Shown piece after piece: positions 47,239-55,984 of a stretch of 64,000 nucleotides of DNA (positions are counted from its first letter, which is position 1; every line of letters begins with the position of its first letter). This DNA comes from Niallia sp. XMNu-256. Its GTDB lineage: Bacteria > Bacillota > Bacilli > Bacillales > Cytobacillaceae. The notes below the pieces were generated by a model. The model saw only the letters and a list, made by a program, of their open reading frames with translations. It was not told where the DNA came from and did no database searches. Position numbers and translations under genes: made by a program. The stretch lies in contig NZ_CP137636.1 of assembly GCF_036670015.1 (NCBI RefSeq), positions 2,086,501-2,150,500 of the forward strand, written 5' to 3'.

Positions 47239-47279
47239 AAAAGGTTTTAGGAAATTTAATCCTAAAACCTTTTTTATTA
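47239..47279. terminator. Bidirectional terminator
   Basis: AAAAAAGGTTTTAGGA and TCCTAAAACCTTTTTT pair between the convergent GNAT and ppaC genes. Confidence 0.9.
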
Positions 47280-48209
47280 TAATGCTTTTAATGTATCTGT
47301 TAGGACAGGTACAATTTGTTTTTTACGAGAAACTACACCTTTAAGGGTAGCAGTATGATTGTCTAATTCAATATTGAATGCTGATTCAACGGCATTTGTC
47401 ATTTTACCAAGAGCTAAACTAATCGAATCATTTGTTAAAATATCTGTTACAACAAATAAGAACAAATCAAGGTTCTCTTTTGCAATTACCGCTTGGATAG
47501 CTTCTTCAATTTCCTTTTGACGTGAAAGGACATCATTTGTATCAACTGCATTTACTTGTGCAATTTTTACTTTATATTCGCCCATGTCAAAGCCTTTTGC
47601 ATCAAGCGTAATCAATTGTTCTATCGTCTTATCACTTAAATCTGCACCCGCTTTTAGCATTTCTAGACCATAGCTTTCTGCATCAACTCCAGCAATCTCG
47701 GCTAATTCACGAGCAGCTGCTACATCTTGTTCTGTACATGTTGGGGATTTAAATAATAATGAATCAGAAATAATTGCCGAAAGCATTAAGCCAGCGATTT
47801 CTTTTCTTACTTTTACACCATTTTCCTTATACAGCTTATTTAAAATGGTAGCCGTACAACCTACAGGTTCTGCTCGATAATAAAGCGGGTCGCTCGTTTG
47901 AAAATTAGCGATGCGATGGTGGTCAATAACTTCTAAAATTCTCACATCATCAATATCATCTGCACTCTGTTGTCTCTCATTATGATCCACTAAAATGACT
48001 TGGCTCGCTTCCTCCGAAACCTTTTCAACTAAACGAGGTACATTTACTTGAAAATACTCAAGTGCATATTTTGTTTCACTGTTAATCTCACCAAGACGGA
48101 TTGGTTCAGCATTGACACCCAATTCAGACTTAAGATTGGCATAGGCAATAGCCGAGCAAATGGTGTCAGTGTCCGGGTTTTTATGTCCAAATACTAGTAC
48201 TTTTTTCAT
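47277..48209 (-). CDS. ppaC: Manganese-dependent inorganic pyrophosphatase (PpaC)
   Basis: 310-residue family II pyrophosphatase, DHH/DHHA2. Visible: [19 protein letters not shown] (His and Asp metal ligands), [21 protein letters not shown] with the DHH motif, [11 protein letters not shown], and C-terminal DHHA2 [12 protein letters not shown]. It hydrolyses pyrophosphate, driving biosynthesis. Start ATG 48209 follows AAGGAGTAC. Length and motifs match B. subtilis PpaC. The 294 bp upstream (48210-48503) hold no other feature that I can see. Confidence 0.96.
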   Translation of the reverse strand: MKKVLVFGHKNPDTDTICSAIAYANLKSELGVNAEPIRLGEINSETKYALEYFQVNVPRLVEKVSEEASQVILVDHNERQQSADDIDDVRILEVIDHHRIANFQTSDPLYYRAEPVGCTATILNKLYKENGVKVRKEIAGLMLSAIISDSLLFKSPTCTEQDVAAARELAEIAGVDAESYGLEMLKAGADLSDKTIEQLITLDAKGFDMGEYKVKIAQVNAVDTNDVLSRQKEIEEAIQAVIAKENLDLFLFVVTDILTNDSISLALGKMTNAVESAFNIELDNHTATLKGVVSRKKQIVPVLTDTLKAL

Positions 48210-48503
48210 TTTTTGTACTCCTTATATGTAGTTATTCCCTTCATCCATCTTTAGATGAAAGTTTATTCAAACAATATCTTACCATATAAAAAGTGAATTT
48301 TTAACCATATTTTTCGCAAAGTCAGATATTTTGTCAAGTTTGCACGAAGTGGATGAACTATTCTCCAATGATTAAATATGATATTACAAAACAAATTAGT
48401 TGAATCGGTGTACAAACTTAGAGTAGTATAGAAAAAATTACCTTAAGAACGAATTGCTGGATAAATATTTGCATGAATACTAACTTATTAGGAGGGAAAT
48501 GGG

Positions 48504-49025
48504 ATGAGAGATGTAACATTAGTAAAAATTTTTAATCACCATATAGCCCAAAAATATGTTAATCGATCTGGCTTAGTTCATGCGATAGCGGTTGCTTATC
48601 ATGCTTTTCATCTCGCCAAAAATCGAGGGGTTGATACAGATAGTGCGGCTAAAGCTGGATTTTTGCATGATATCGGGCATTTTACTTGGTATCAGAACGG
48701 AAAGTGGGATTATGAATTATATCGAAAAAATGACATTCATGCGATAAAGGGAGCAGAAAGGGCTCATAAACTCTTAGTTCGTTTAGGGGAAAATCCAGTG
48801 AAAGCAAAGGAAATTGCCTTAGCGATTTTATTTCATACAGATTCTTATTTTCCAGGTGGGGATATCATTCGAACACCACTTCAGGAAATTGTCAAACTAG
48901 CCGATGAGAAAGATGAGGAGCCTGGTGGCCAGCACCATTATCGAAAAATCGATCATGAGAAAGCAATTAAGTTGTTACAGAAATTAGATGAAAAAATAGA
49001 CCAAGCTTTAAATGAAGAATCTTGA
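48504..49025 (+). CDS. HD-domain phosphohydrolase
   Basis: 173 residues. HD motif: LVHAIAVAYHAFHLAKNRG, then AAKAGFLHDIGHF (His-Asp metal pair), HAIKGAERAHKLL, and AILFHTDSYFPGG, VKLADEKDEEPGG, matching the H...HD...D arrangement. The specific substrate (nucleotide or phosphate ester) is unknown. Start ATG 48504 follows AGGAGGGAAA. The SRPBCC gene lies 76 bp downstream, so cotranscription is possible. Confidence 0.8.
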   Translation: MRDVTLVKIFNHHIAQKYVNRSGLVHAIAVAYHAFHLAKNRGVDTDSAAKAGFLHDIGHFTWYQNGKWDYELYRKNDIHAIKGAERAHKLLVRLGENPVKAKEIALAILFHTDSYFPGGDIIRTPLQEIVKLADEKDEEPGGQHHYRKIDHEKAIKLLQKLDEKIDQALNEES

Positions 49026-49101
49026 AATGCTGTAACATATTTTATCCCTTACCAGAATAAGTCTCAATAATGGAGATATTGTTCTAAAAGGGGGATTACC
49101 T

Positions 49102-49554
49102 ATGTCTTCACATATGTTTAAAACAGTTGTTAACATTCCGATCGAGACGGTATGGAAATTCCTACATTCAATAGAAGAGTGGCCTGGCGTAATTCCAGGA
49201 TATATTTCACATGAAATCTTATCTGATCAAATTTCAACGTGGCAAATTAAAAGTGATTTTGGGCTTATTAAGAAGAAGCTTCACTTTAAAGCAGAAATAA
49301 TCGAGTGGAAGAAATATGAAAAAATTACCTTTCGGATTACGGGAATAAGTGATAAGTTTCATGGGCATGGTCGGGTTGAAACAATTAAATTATCAAATCA
49401 TAAAACAAGCATTCTAGCTAATTTCCATATTACTGCAGAAGGCTCAATTGCTAAATTAATTAAACCGTTTTTGAAAAGTTCCCTTCCTGAAATGTCTAAA
49501 GAAAAGAAATATGAGCTTGAACAACAAATTAAGAAAATTGCAGGAGGGAAATAA
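49102..49554 (+). CDS. SRPBCC/CoxG-like ligand-binding protein
   Basis: 150 residues, START/polyketide-cyclase-like fold: N-terminal FKTVVNIPIETVWKFLHSIEEWPGVIPGY, a beta-rich middle, and a long C-terminal helix (SKEKKYELEQQIKKIAGG). Similar CoxG-like proteins bind hydrophobic ligands or membranes (one carbon monoxide dehydrogenase accessory family), but no partner is encoded here. Start ATG 49102 follows AAAGGGGG. A hairpin AGATAGATAT...ATATCTATCT with T-run follows at 49563-49603. Confidence 0.7.
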   Translation: MSSHMFKTVVNIPIETVWKFLHSIEEWPGVIPGYISHEILSDQISTWQIKSDFGLIKKKLHFKAEIIEWKKYEKITFRITGISDKFHGHGRVETIKLSNHKTSILANFHITAEGSIAKLIKPFLKSSLPEMSKEKKYELEQQIKKIAGGK

Positions 49555-49560
49555 TTTTTT

Positions 49561-49603
49561 TGAGATAGATATGCGACTGACTGGGTCTATATCTATCTTT
49601 TTT
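49561..49603 (+). terminator. Terminator after SRPBCC gene
   Basis: AGATAGATAT and ATATCTATCT arms with loop, then T8. The 210 bp beyond it, before 49816, hold only promoter-like AT-rich sequence. Confidence 0.75.
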
Positions 49604-49815
49604 TTATTATACAAACAAAAATATACATGTTTTTACAAAAAAATATAAAATTTATCATGAAAATAGTACACGAATAATTTTAAATGTGTTATTCTATATT
49701 CATAAAAAGTATGACATATTTAAAACGCTTTAAAAATGATGGGGTTGATACTAGCAAAGATACTTTTTCATATGCATTCTTTCGTATATTTTAGATTTCA
49801 ATTGAAGAAAAGGTT

Positions 49816-50640
49816 GTGAACATCATTAAATCTGAAGAAGTTGTTTATGTAGTTTCAGACTCAGTTGGTGAAACGGCTGAATTTGTAGTCAAAGCGGTGG
49901 CCGCACAATTTAACGGGGGAACGGTTGGCATTCATCGATATGCTTTTGCTGAAGCGACTGAGGATATTGATGAGGTAATCAATAGCGCAAAGGATAGCAA
50001 CTCGATTATAGCCTATACATTGGCTATTCCAGAACTGAAGAAGTATTTGGATCAGCGTGCTGCCGAAGAAGGGATTATGGCTGTCGATATTATGCAACCA
50101 CTTATTGAAGTCTTTATGAGAAAGTTTAATAAACAGCCTAATCATCAACCGAAATTATTAAGACAACTTGATGATGAATATTTTAGAAGAGTGGAAGCTG
50201 TTGAATTTGCTGTTAAATATGACGATGGTAGGGATCCCCGGGGGGTTACACGGGCGGATATTGTTTTGATAGGTGTTTCACGAACATCGAAAACCCCTCT
50301 ATCAATGTATTTAGCACATCAGGGCTTTAAAGTTGCAAATGTTCCGTTAGTTCCCGAAGTATCTCCTCCCGATGAATTATTTCAAATTCCACGGAATAAA
50401 TGTGTCGGCCTAATTATTACACCAGATAAATTAAATGAAATCCGTAGAGAACGTTTAAAGGCGTTAGGACTTAGATCTGAAGCCAATTATGCTAGCTTTG
50501 AACGTATTCTTGAGGAACTAGATTATGCTGAAAAAATTATGAAGCGTGTTGGCTGTCCAGTCATTAACGTGGCAAATAAAGCTGTTGAAGAAACGGCAGG
50601 TTTAATTATCGATATTTTAAAGAAAAGAGGCTCAAAGTAG
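49816..50640 (+). CDS. ppsR: PPDK regulatory protein (bifunctional kinase/phosphorylase, DUF299)
   Basis: 274 residues from GTG 49816 behind GAAAAGGTT. Pyruvate,phosphate dikinase regulatory protein (YqfL-type). Visible: VYVVSDSVGETAEFVVKAVAAQF, P-loop-like GVSRTSKTPLSMYLA at about 153-160, KVANVPLVPEVSPPDELF and C-terminal RVGCPVINVANKAVEETA. It inactivates PPDK by ADP-dependent phosphorylation of the Thr beside the catalytic His and reactivates it by phosphorolysis. Its gene sits only 2 bp before ppdK, confirming the partner. Confidence 0.93.
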   Translation: MNIIKSEEVVYVVSDSVGETAEFVVKAVAAQFNGGTVGIHRYAFAEATEDIDEVINSAKDSNSIIAYTLAIPELKKYLDQRAAEEGIMAVDIMQPLIEVFMRKFNKQPNHQPKLLRQLDDEYFRRVEAVEFAVKYDDGRDPRGVTRADIVLIGVSRTSKTPLSMYLAHQGFKVANVPLVPEVSPPDELFQIPRNKCVGLIITPDKLNEIRRERLKALGLRSEANYASFERILEELDYAEKIMKRVGCPVINVANKAVEETAGLIIDILKKRGSK

Positions 50641-50642
50641 TT

Positions 50643-53315
50643 ATGACAAAATTTGTTTACTTATTTAATGAAGGAAATAGTAAAATGAAAGATTTACTCG
50701 GAGGTAAAGGGGCAAACTTAGCAGAAATGACGAATATAGGTCTTCCTGTACCATTCGGGTTTACGATATCTACTCAAGCTTGTAATGATTATTACGAAGC
50801 AGGAAAGAAAATATCCGATGAAGTAAAGGCACAAATTGATGCTGCTTTGATTGCGTTAGAAGAAAAAGCTGGTAAGAAACTAGGAGACTCTTCCAATCCT
50901 TTACTTGTTTCCGTTCGTTCAGGGTCTGTTTTTTCAATGCCCGGAATGATGGACACGGTATTAAACTTAGGAATGAACGATGAAACGGTTGAAGCAGTTG
51001 CCAAATTAACGGAAAATCCACGTTTTGCCTATGATTCATACCGTCGTTTTATCCAAATGTTCAGTAATGTAGTACTAGAAATTGATGTGTTTTACTTTGA
51101 ACAATATCTTGAAGAAATAAGAGAAAGAAAAGGATATAACTCAGATCCTGAATTAACAGCTGAAGATTGGAAAGAAGTCATCGCAGGATATAAAGAAATT
51201 GTTAAAAAACATACAAAGCAAGACTTTCCACAGGATCCAAAACAACAATTAATCTTAGCGATTAATGCAGTTTTTGATTCTTGGAATAACCAAAGAGCCA
51301 TTTTATACCGTCGTTTGAATAAAATCCCTGATCATTTAGGAACAGCTGTAAATATTCAAAGCATGGTATTCGGAAATATGGGGAATGATTCTGGAACGGG
51401 TGTTGCGTTCACACGAGATCCTTCTACTGGGGAAAATGTTTTATATGGGGAATACCTAATCAATGCTCAAGGAGAAGATGTTGTAGCAGGTATTCGTACC
51501 CCACAAGAAATCAAAGTATTAAAACAAGATATGTCAGAAGTGTATGACAAGTTTGTGGCAACATGTGAATTACTTGAAAACCATTATAAAGATATGATGG
51601 ATATAGAATTTACTGTTGAACGCGGAGTCCTTTATATTTTACAATGCCGGGTTGGGAAGCGTACAGCACAAGCGGCAATCCGAATGGCAGTTGAGATGGT
51701 AAAAGAAGGTATTATTGATCAAAAGACGGCAATCCTTCGTGTGGACCCAGATCAATTAAATCAGTTGCTTCACAGCCGAATTGATGAAAAATCAGAACGT
51801 GTCGTATTAGCAAAAGGTTTACCTGCTTCACCTGGTGCCGCTACTGGTACAGTTGTATTTGATGCAGATGAAGCTGAGAAGTTAGGAAATGATGGCAAGA
51901 AGGTAATCCTTGTACGTCCTGAAACGACTCCGGATGATCTTCATGGAATGGTTTATGCACAAGGGATTGTAACAAGTCGTGGGGGAATGACAAGCCATGC
52001 TGCTGTAGTTGCACGTGGAATGGGAAAAGCATGTATTTGTGGCTGTGAAGCATTAAAAATCGATGTAAAAGCACAACAAATTACGGTTGGCGATAAGGTT
52101 GTTAATTATGGCGATACGATTACAATCGATGGCTCAACAGGAGAAGTTATGCTTGGTGAAATTCCAATGATTGATCCAGAGCTCTCTGATGAATTCCAAC
52201 AATTATTATCTTGGGCTGATGAAGCAAGATATTTAGGTGTACGCGCAAACGCAGATAATCCTGAAGATGCGAAAAAAGCACTTGAATTTGGTGCAGGTGG
52301 AATTGGTCTATGCCGTACAGAGCATATGTTTACTGATCCAAAACGAACTCCAATTGTTCAAGAGATGATTTTGGCGGATAATCTCGAGGATCGAATGACA
52401 GCTCTCGAAAAACTATTGCCAATGCAACAAAGTGACTTTGAAGGAATCTTTGAAGCGATGCAAGGGCATCCTGTTACGATTCGTTTATTAGATCCTCCAA
52501 TGCATGAGTTCTTACCGGATAAAGAAGAATTATTAGTTGAAGTGACAAAACTGCAAATAACAGCACCAGATTCAGAAGAATTGAAGGAAAAAGAATTCTT
52601 GTTGAAAAAGGTGAATCAGTTAGCTGAAACAAACCCAATGCTAGGACATCGTGGTTGTCGTTTAGGTGTAATCTTCCCAGAAATTTATGAAATGCAAGCA
52701 GAGGCTATTTTCAATGCGGTGATTACCTTAACTGAAAAAGGCATTCCGGTTAAACCAGAAATCATGATTCCACTTGTGGGCCATGTGAATGAATTAAAAC
52801 TGATGAGAAAAGTGGTTGTTGAAACAGCTGAAAAGGTTAAAGATGAAGCAGGCATCGGATTCGATTATTTAGTAGGTACGATGATTGAGATCCCTCGTGC
52901 AGCTTTAACTGCTGACCAAATTGCTGAGGAAGCTGATTTCTTCTCCTTCGGAACAAACGATTTAACTCAAACGACTTTTGGTTACAGTCGTGATGATGCA
53001 GAAGGGAAATTCTTGCAATCATATATTGAACAAAAAGTATTACCTGAAAACCCATTTGCCGTCCTTGATCAACAAGGAGTTGGTAAATTAGTTGAAACAG
53101 GTGTTAAACTTGGTCGTTCAGTTAAGCTTGAGTTAAAAACGGGTATCTGTGGTGAGCATGGCGGCGAAAAGAGTTCAATTGAATTTTGCTACAAAGCAGG
53201 TTTAGATTATGTTAGCTGTTCACCATTCCGTGTTCCGTTAGCTCGTCTAGCTGCCGCTCAAGCATCTATTCGCCATGAACAAAATGAAACTAAAGTTCCT
53301 GAGCTATCAAAATAA
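50643..53315 (+). CDS. ppdK: Pyruvate, phosphate dikinase (PpdK)
   Basis: 890 residues, three domains: N-terminal ATP-grasp-like nucleotide domain (LGGKGANLAEMTNIGLPVPFGFTIS, SVRSGSVFSMPGMMDTVLNLG), central swivelling phosphohistidine domain with His452 in GGMTSHAAVVARGMGK, and C-terminal PEP/pyruvate TIM barrel (GLCRTEHMF, SFGTNDLTQTTFG, TGICGEHGG with the general acid Cys). Reversibly interconverts pyruvate, ATP and Pi with PEP, AMP and PPi. Thr450, two residues before His452, is the expected target of the regulator encoded just upstream. Confidence 0.97.
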   Translation: MTKFVYLFNEGNSKMKDLLGGKGANLAEMTNIGLPVPFGFTISTQACNDYYEAGKKISDEVKAQIDAALIALEEKAGKKLGDSSNPLLVSVRSGSVFSMPGMMDTVLNLGMNDETVEAVAKLTENPRFAYDSYRRFIQMFSNVVLEIDVFYFEQYLEEIRERKGYNSDPELTAEDWKEVIAGYKEIVKKHTKQDFPQDPKQQLILAINAVFDSWNNQRAILYRRLNKIPDHLGTAVNIQSMVFGNMGNDSGTGVAFTRDPSTGENVLYGEYLINAQGEDVVAGIRTPQEIKVLKQDMSEVYDKFVATCELLENHYKDMMDIEFTVERGVLYILQCRVGKRTAQAAIRMAVEMVKEGIIDQKTAILRVDPDQLNQLLHSRIDEKSERVVLAKGLPASPGAATGTVVFDADEAEKLGNDGKKVILVRPETTPDDLHGMVYAQGIVTSRGGMTSHAAVVARGMGKACICGCEALKIDVKAQQITVGDKVVNYGDTITIDGSTGEVMLGEIPMIDPELSDEFQQLLSWADEARYLGVRANADNPEDAKKALEFGAGGIGLCRTEHMFTDPKRTPIVQEMILADNLEDRMTALEKLLPMQQSDFEGIFEAMQGHPVTIRLLDPPMHEFLPDKEELLVEVTKLQITAPDSEELKEKEFLLKKVNQLAETNPMLGHRGCRLGVIFPEIYEMQAEAIFNAVITLTEKGIPVKPEIMIPLVGHVNELKLMRKVVVETAEKVKDEAGIGFDYLVGTMIEIPRAALTADQIAEEADFFSFGTNDLTQTTFGYSRDDAEGKFLQSYIEQKVLPENPFAVLDQQGVGKLVETGVKLGRSVKLELKTGICGEHGGEKSSIEFCYKAGLDYVSCSPFRVPLARLAAAQASIRHEQNETKVPELSK

Positions 53316-53322
53316 AGTCATA

Positions 53323-53357
53323 GAGAAAAGAGCACCTGAAGCTGGTGCTCTTTTCTC
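53323..53357 (+). terminator. Terminator after ppdK
   Basis: GAGAAAAGAGCACC (53323-53336) and GGTGCTCTTTTCTC (53344-53357) form a perfect 14-bp stem. Confidence 0.85.
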
Positions 53358-53407
53358 GCTTTTCCATGTTACAATAAGAAGAAATAACGTTTAAGAGGAG
53401 GGCTCAT

Positions 53408-54403
53408 ATGAAGGCTCAAGTTGTACGTCAGTTCGGAGATGCGACTGTTTTTCAATTGGAGGATATACCAGTACCAACCATTTTGCCAGGACATGTGCTC
53501 ATTGAGGTAAAAGCAACCAGCGTAAACCCAATTGATACAAAAGTGAGAAGTGGAGCGGTTCCTGCTGTATCTCCTGATTTTCCTGCAATCCTCCATGGCG
53601 ATGTCGCGGGAATTGTTAAAGAAGTTGGGGCAGGGGTAACTGATTTTAAAACAGGCGATGAAGTTTATGGGCTTGCAGGTGGATTTAAAGGGATGAGCGG
53701 CGCTCTAGCTCAATATATGCTTGTAGATACAAGACTTATCTCGCATAAACCAAAAAATTTAACCTTTGCCGAAGCCGCAGCGATTCCACTCGTAACTCTT
53801 ACAGCATGGCAGGCTTTATTTCAACGTGCCAATATTAGGGAGCATGATGAAATTTTAATTCACGGAGCAGCAGGTGGAGTCGGTCATGTAGCTGTTCAAT
53901 TAGCAAAGTGGAAAGGTGCAAAGGTTTATACTACCGCTTCTAATGCTGAAAAAATACAAATCGCCAAGGACTTCGGTGCGGATGTTGTAATTAATTACAA
54001 AGAAATCTCCGTGGAAAAGTATGTAGATACTTATACAAATGGGAAAGGATTTTCAGTTATTTTCGATACAGTAGGCGGTCAAAATTTAGATCGATCATTT
54101 GAAGCTGCAGGAAAACAAGGAAAGGTTGTTACGATTGCAGCTAGGTCCACTCATGATTTATCGCCAATGCATTCAAAGGGTCTCTCTTTCCATGTTGTCT
54201 TTCTTTTATTAGATGTTTTAAATGAGTCTCATCGAAGTGAATTAGGAAAAATCTTAAAAACAATAACAGATATAATCGAAAATGAAGAGTTAAAGCCGCT
54301 CATTGATTCAAATACCTTTACATTTGATGAAGTCATTGATGCTCATCAGCATCTAGAATCAGGAGAGGCTGTTGGTAAAGTTGTATTAGTAAATCAATGG
54401 TAA
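53408..54403 (+). CDS. Medium-chain dehydrogenase/reductase, quinone-oxidoreductase-like
   Basis: 331 residues. GroES-like N-terminal domain (VLIEVKATSVNPIDTKVRSG, LHGDVAGIVKEVGAGVTDF, DEVYGLAGG) and Rossmann domain with IHGAAGGVGHVAVQLAKWKGAKVYTTAS. The catalytic-zinc and structural-zinc Cys sets of alcohol dehydrogenases are missing, so it belongs to the zinc-independent quinone oxidoreductase/enoyl reductase group using NADPH. Start ATG 53408 follows AAGAGGAGGG. Monogenic; substrate unknown. Confidence 0.8.
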   Translation: MKAQVVRQFGDATVFQLEDIPVPTILPGHVLIEVKATSVNPIDTKVRSGAVPAVSPDFPAILHGDVAGIVKEVGAGVTDFKTGDEVYGLAGGFKGMSGALAQYMLVDTRLISHKPKNLTFAEAAAIPLVTLTAWQALFQRANIREHDEILIHGAAGGVGHVAVQLAKWKGAKVYTTASNAEKIQIAKDFGADVVINYKEISVEKYVDTYTNGKGFSVIFDTVGGQNLDRSFEAAGKQGKVVTIAARSTHDLSPMHSKGLSFHVVFLLLDVLNESHRSELGKILKTITDIIENEELKPLIDSNTFTFDEVIDAHQHLESGEAVGKVVLVNQW

Positions 54404-54480
54404 GACCTTTTATCATTCAACGTTTTTTGATATTATCACTATGAAAATAGATTGAGAGTTTTAAATAGAGGATGAATTAA

Positions 54481-54990
54481 ATGAATGTAAAAAAGTTATG
54501 TGAAATGCAAGAGGTACTTGATAACCGTATTATTCAAGAGCATCGATTGGAAGGGCAGAATCTAGAAAATAATAAAATCTTGGCACTCTTAGTTGAGATT
54601 TGCGAGTTAGCGAATGAAACTCGTTGTTTTAAGCATTGGAGTAATAAAGGACCAAGTGAAAATAATATATTAATTGAGGAATATGTCGACTCTTTACACT
54701 TTTTCTTAAGTATTGCAAATGATCGACAATATGATGTGGAACATTTATATAAAGTCTATGTGAGTGATTTTGAGGTGCAGCAACAAGAAACCTCACTCGT
54801 AACAGCATTTAAAGAGGTCATGGCAAAAATATTAACCATGGAACAAAATCAAGATCCGTTCCATTATATCCAGGCTTTTGCGGCCTATTTAAATTTGGGA
54901 AAAATGCTTGGTTTCACATGGGAGCAGATTGAACAAGCCTATATTAAAAAAAATGAAATCAATCACAAACGGCAAGATAACGGCTATTAA
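54481..54990 (+). CDS. Dimeric (all-alpha) dUTP diphosphatase
   Basis: 169 residues of the dUTPase_2/MazG-like superfamily. Motif ILALLVEICELANETRCFKHWSNKGP and IEEYVDSLHFFLSIAND supply the ExxE...ExxxD metal ligands; the C-terminal half is helical (QAFAAYLNLGKMLGFTWEQIEQAYIKKN). It would hydrolyse dUTP to dUMP, protecting DNA from uracil and feeding thymidylate synthesis. It is followed 40 bp later by exoA, a base-excision repair nuclease, giving a plausible joint repair context. Confidence 0.88.
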   Translation: MNVKKLCEMQEVLDNRIIQEHRLEGQNLENNKILALLVEICELANETRCFKHWSNKGPSENNILIEEYVDSLHFFLSIANDRQYDVEHLYKVYVSDFEVQQQETSLVTAFKEVMAKILTMEQNQDPFHYIQAFAAYLNLGKMLGFTWEQIEQAYIKKNEINHKRQDNGY

Positions 54991-55030
54991 AGGAATTAGT
55001 TTGATTGTTTGATAAGCAAGGAGAACTGAC

Positions 55031-55783
55031 ATGAAATTCGTAACATGGAATGTAAATGGCATCAGAGCCTGTGTAAAGAAAGGCTTTTTAGATTATTTTC
55101 AACAAGTAGACGCAGATATTTTTTGTATTCAAGAAACAAAACTTCAAGAAAATCAGATTTCGCTAGAACTGGACGGGTATCATCAATTCTGGAATTATGC
55201 GGAGCGGAAGGGTTACTCAGGAACTGCCGTTTTTACTAAACAAAAACCGCTATCTGTTCAGTATGGAATAGAGTTAGATGAACCGGATAATGAGGGTAGA
55301 GTCATTACATTGGAGTTTGATGATTTCTACTTAGTAAATGTGTATACACCTAATTCAAAGCGAGATTTAACCCGATTAACCTATCGATTAACTTGGGAAG
55401 ATGCAATGAAAGTTCATTTATTAAAATTAAATCAACATAAACCTGTTATTTTTTGTGGAGATCTAAATGTTGCCCATCAAGAAATCGATTTGAAAAACCC
55501 TAAACCGAATATTGGAAATTCTGGTTTTACAGATGAAGAAAGAAGAAAGTTTACTAGTTTACTAGAAGCAGGGTTTATCGATAGTTTTCGGTATCGTTAT
55601 CCGGAACGTACTGATTCTTATACTTGGTGGAGTTATATGAATAAGGTCCGGGAACGGAATATCGGATGGCGAATTGATTACTTTGTTGTTTCAGAAAATC
55701 TTGCCTCATCGATAAAAGATGTGACCATCCACCATGAAGTACTAGGCAGCGATCATTGCCCGGTTATGTTAGAAATAAAATAG
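55031..55783 (+). CDS. exoA: Exodeoxyribonuclease III / AP endonuclease (ExoA)
   Basis: 250 residues, EEP-family nuclease. Visible: MKFVTWNVNGIRACVKKGF, FCIQETKLQE (Glu metal ligand), YSGTAVFTK, VNVYTPNSKRDLTRLTYRL, FCGDLNVAHQEIDLKNPK, WWSYMNKVRERNIGWRIDYF and LGSDHCPV with the catalytic His. Incises abasic sites and trims 3' blocks. Start ATG 55031 follows AAGGAGAA. Confidence 0.96.
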   Translation: MKFVTWNVNGIRACVKKGFLDYFQQVDADIFCIQETKLQENQISLELDGYHQFWNYAERKGYSGTAVFTKQKPLSVQYGIELDEPDNEGRVITLEFDDFYLVNVYTPNSKRDLTRLTYRLTWEDAMKVHLLKLNQHKPVIFCGDLNVAHQEIDLKNPKPNIGNSGFTDEERRKFTSLLEAGFIDSFRYRYPERTDSYTWWSYMNKVRERNIGWRIDYFVVSENLASSIKDVTIHHEVLGSDHCPVMLEIK

Positions 55784-55788
55784 AGTAT

Positions 55789-55874
55789 GAAGAGTCCGTT
55801 AAGTATAGATTTCTAAAAGTTAGATTAATTACCTATCCTAACTTTTAAGGGTCGCAACCTAAAGGGACTCTTTT
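55789..55874 (+). terminator. Extended terminator after exoA
   Basis: An outer stem AAGAGTCC/GGGACTCTT with T8 encloses an inner hairpin AAAAGTTAG...CTAACTTTT. The inner stem makes this longer than a usual terminator. Confidence 0.75.
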
Positions 55875-55984
55875 TTTTATGTAGTTATTCAGTCTCAATT
55901 AGGTGATAATAAAAATAAATAAATCGACAAATGAGAACAAATGTTCCATAGTAAATATATACTAAATAAAAAAGGGGTAATTTT

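Noticed and set aside
49861-50148. Minus-strand ORF inside ppsR
   Set aside because: Shadow frame of a well-supported gene; no ribosome-binding site.
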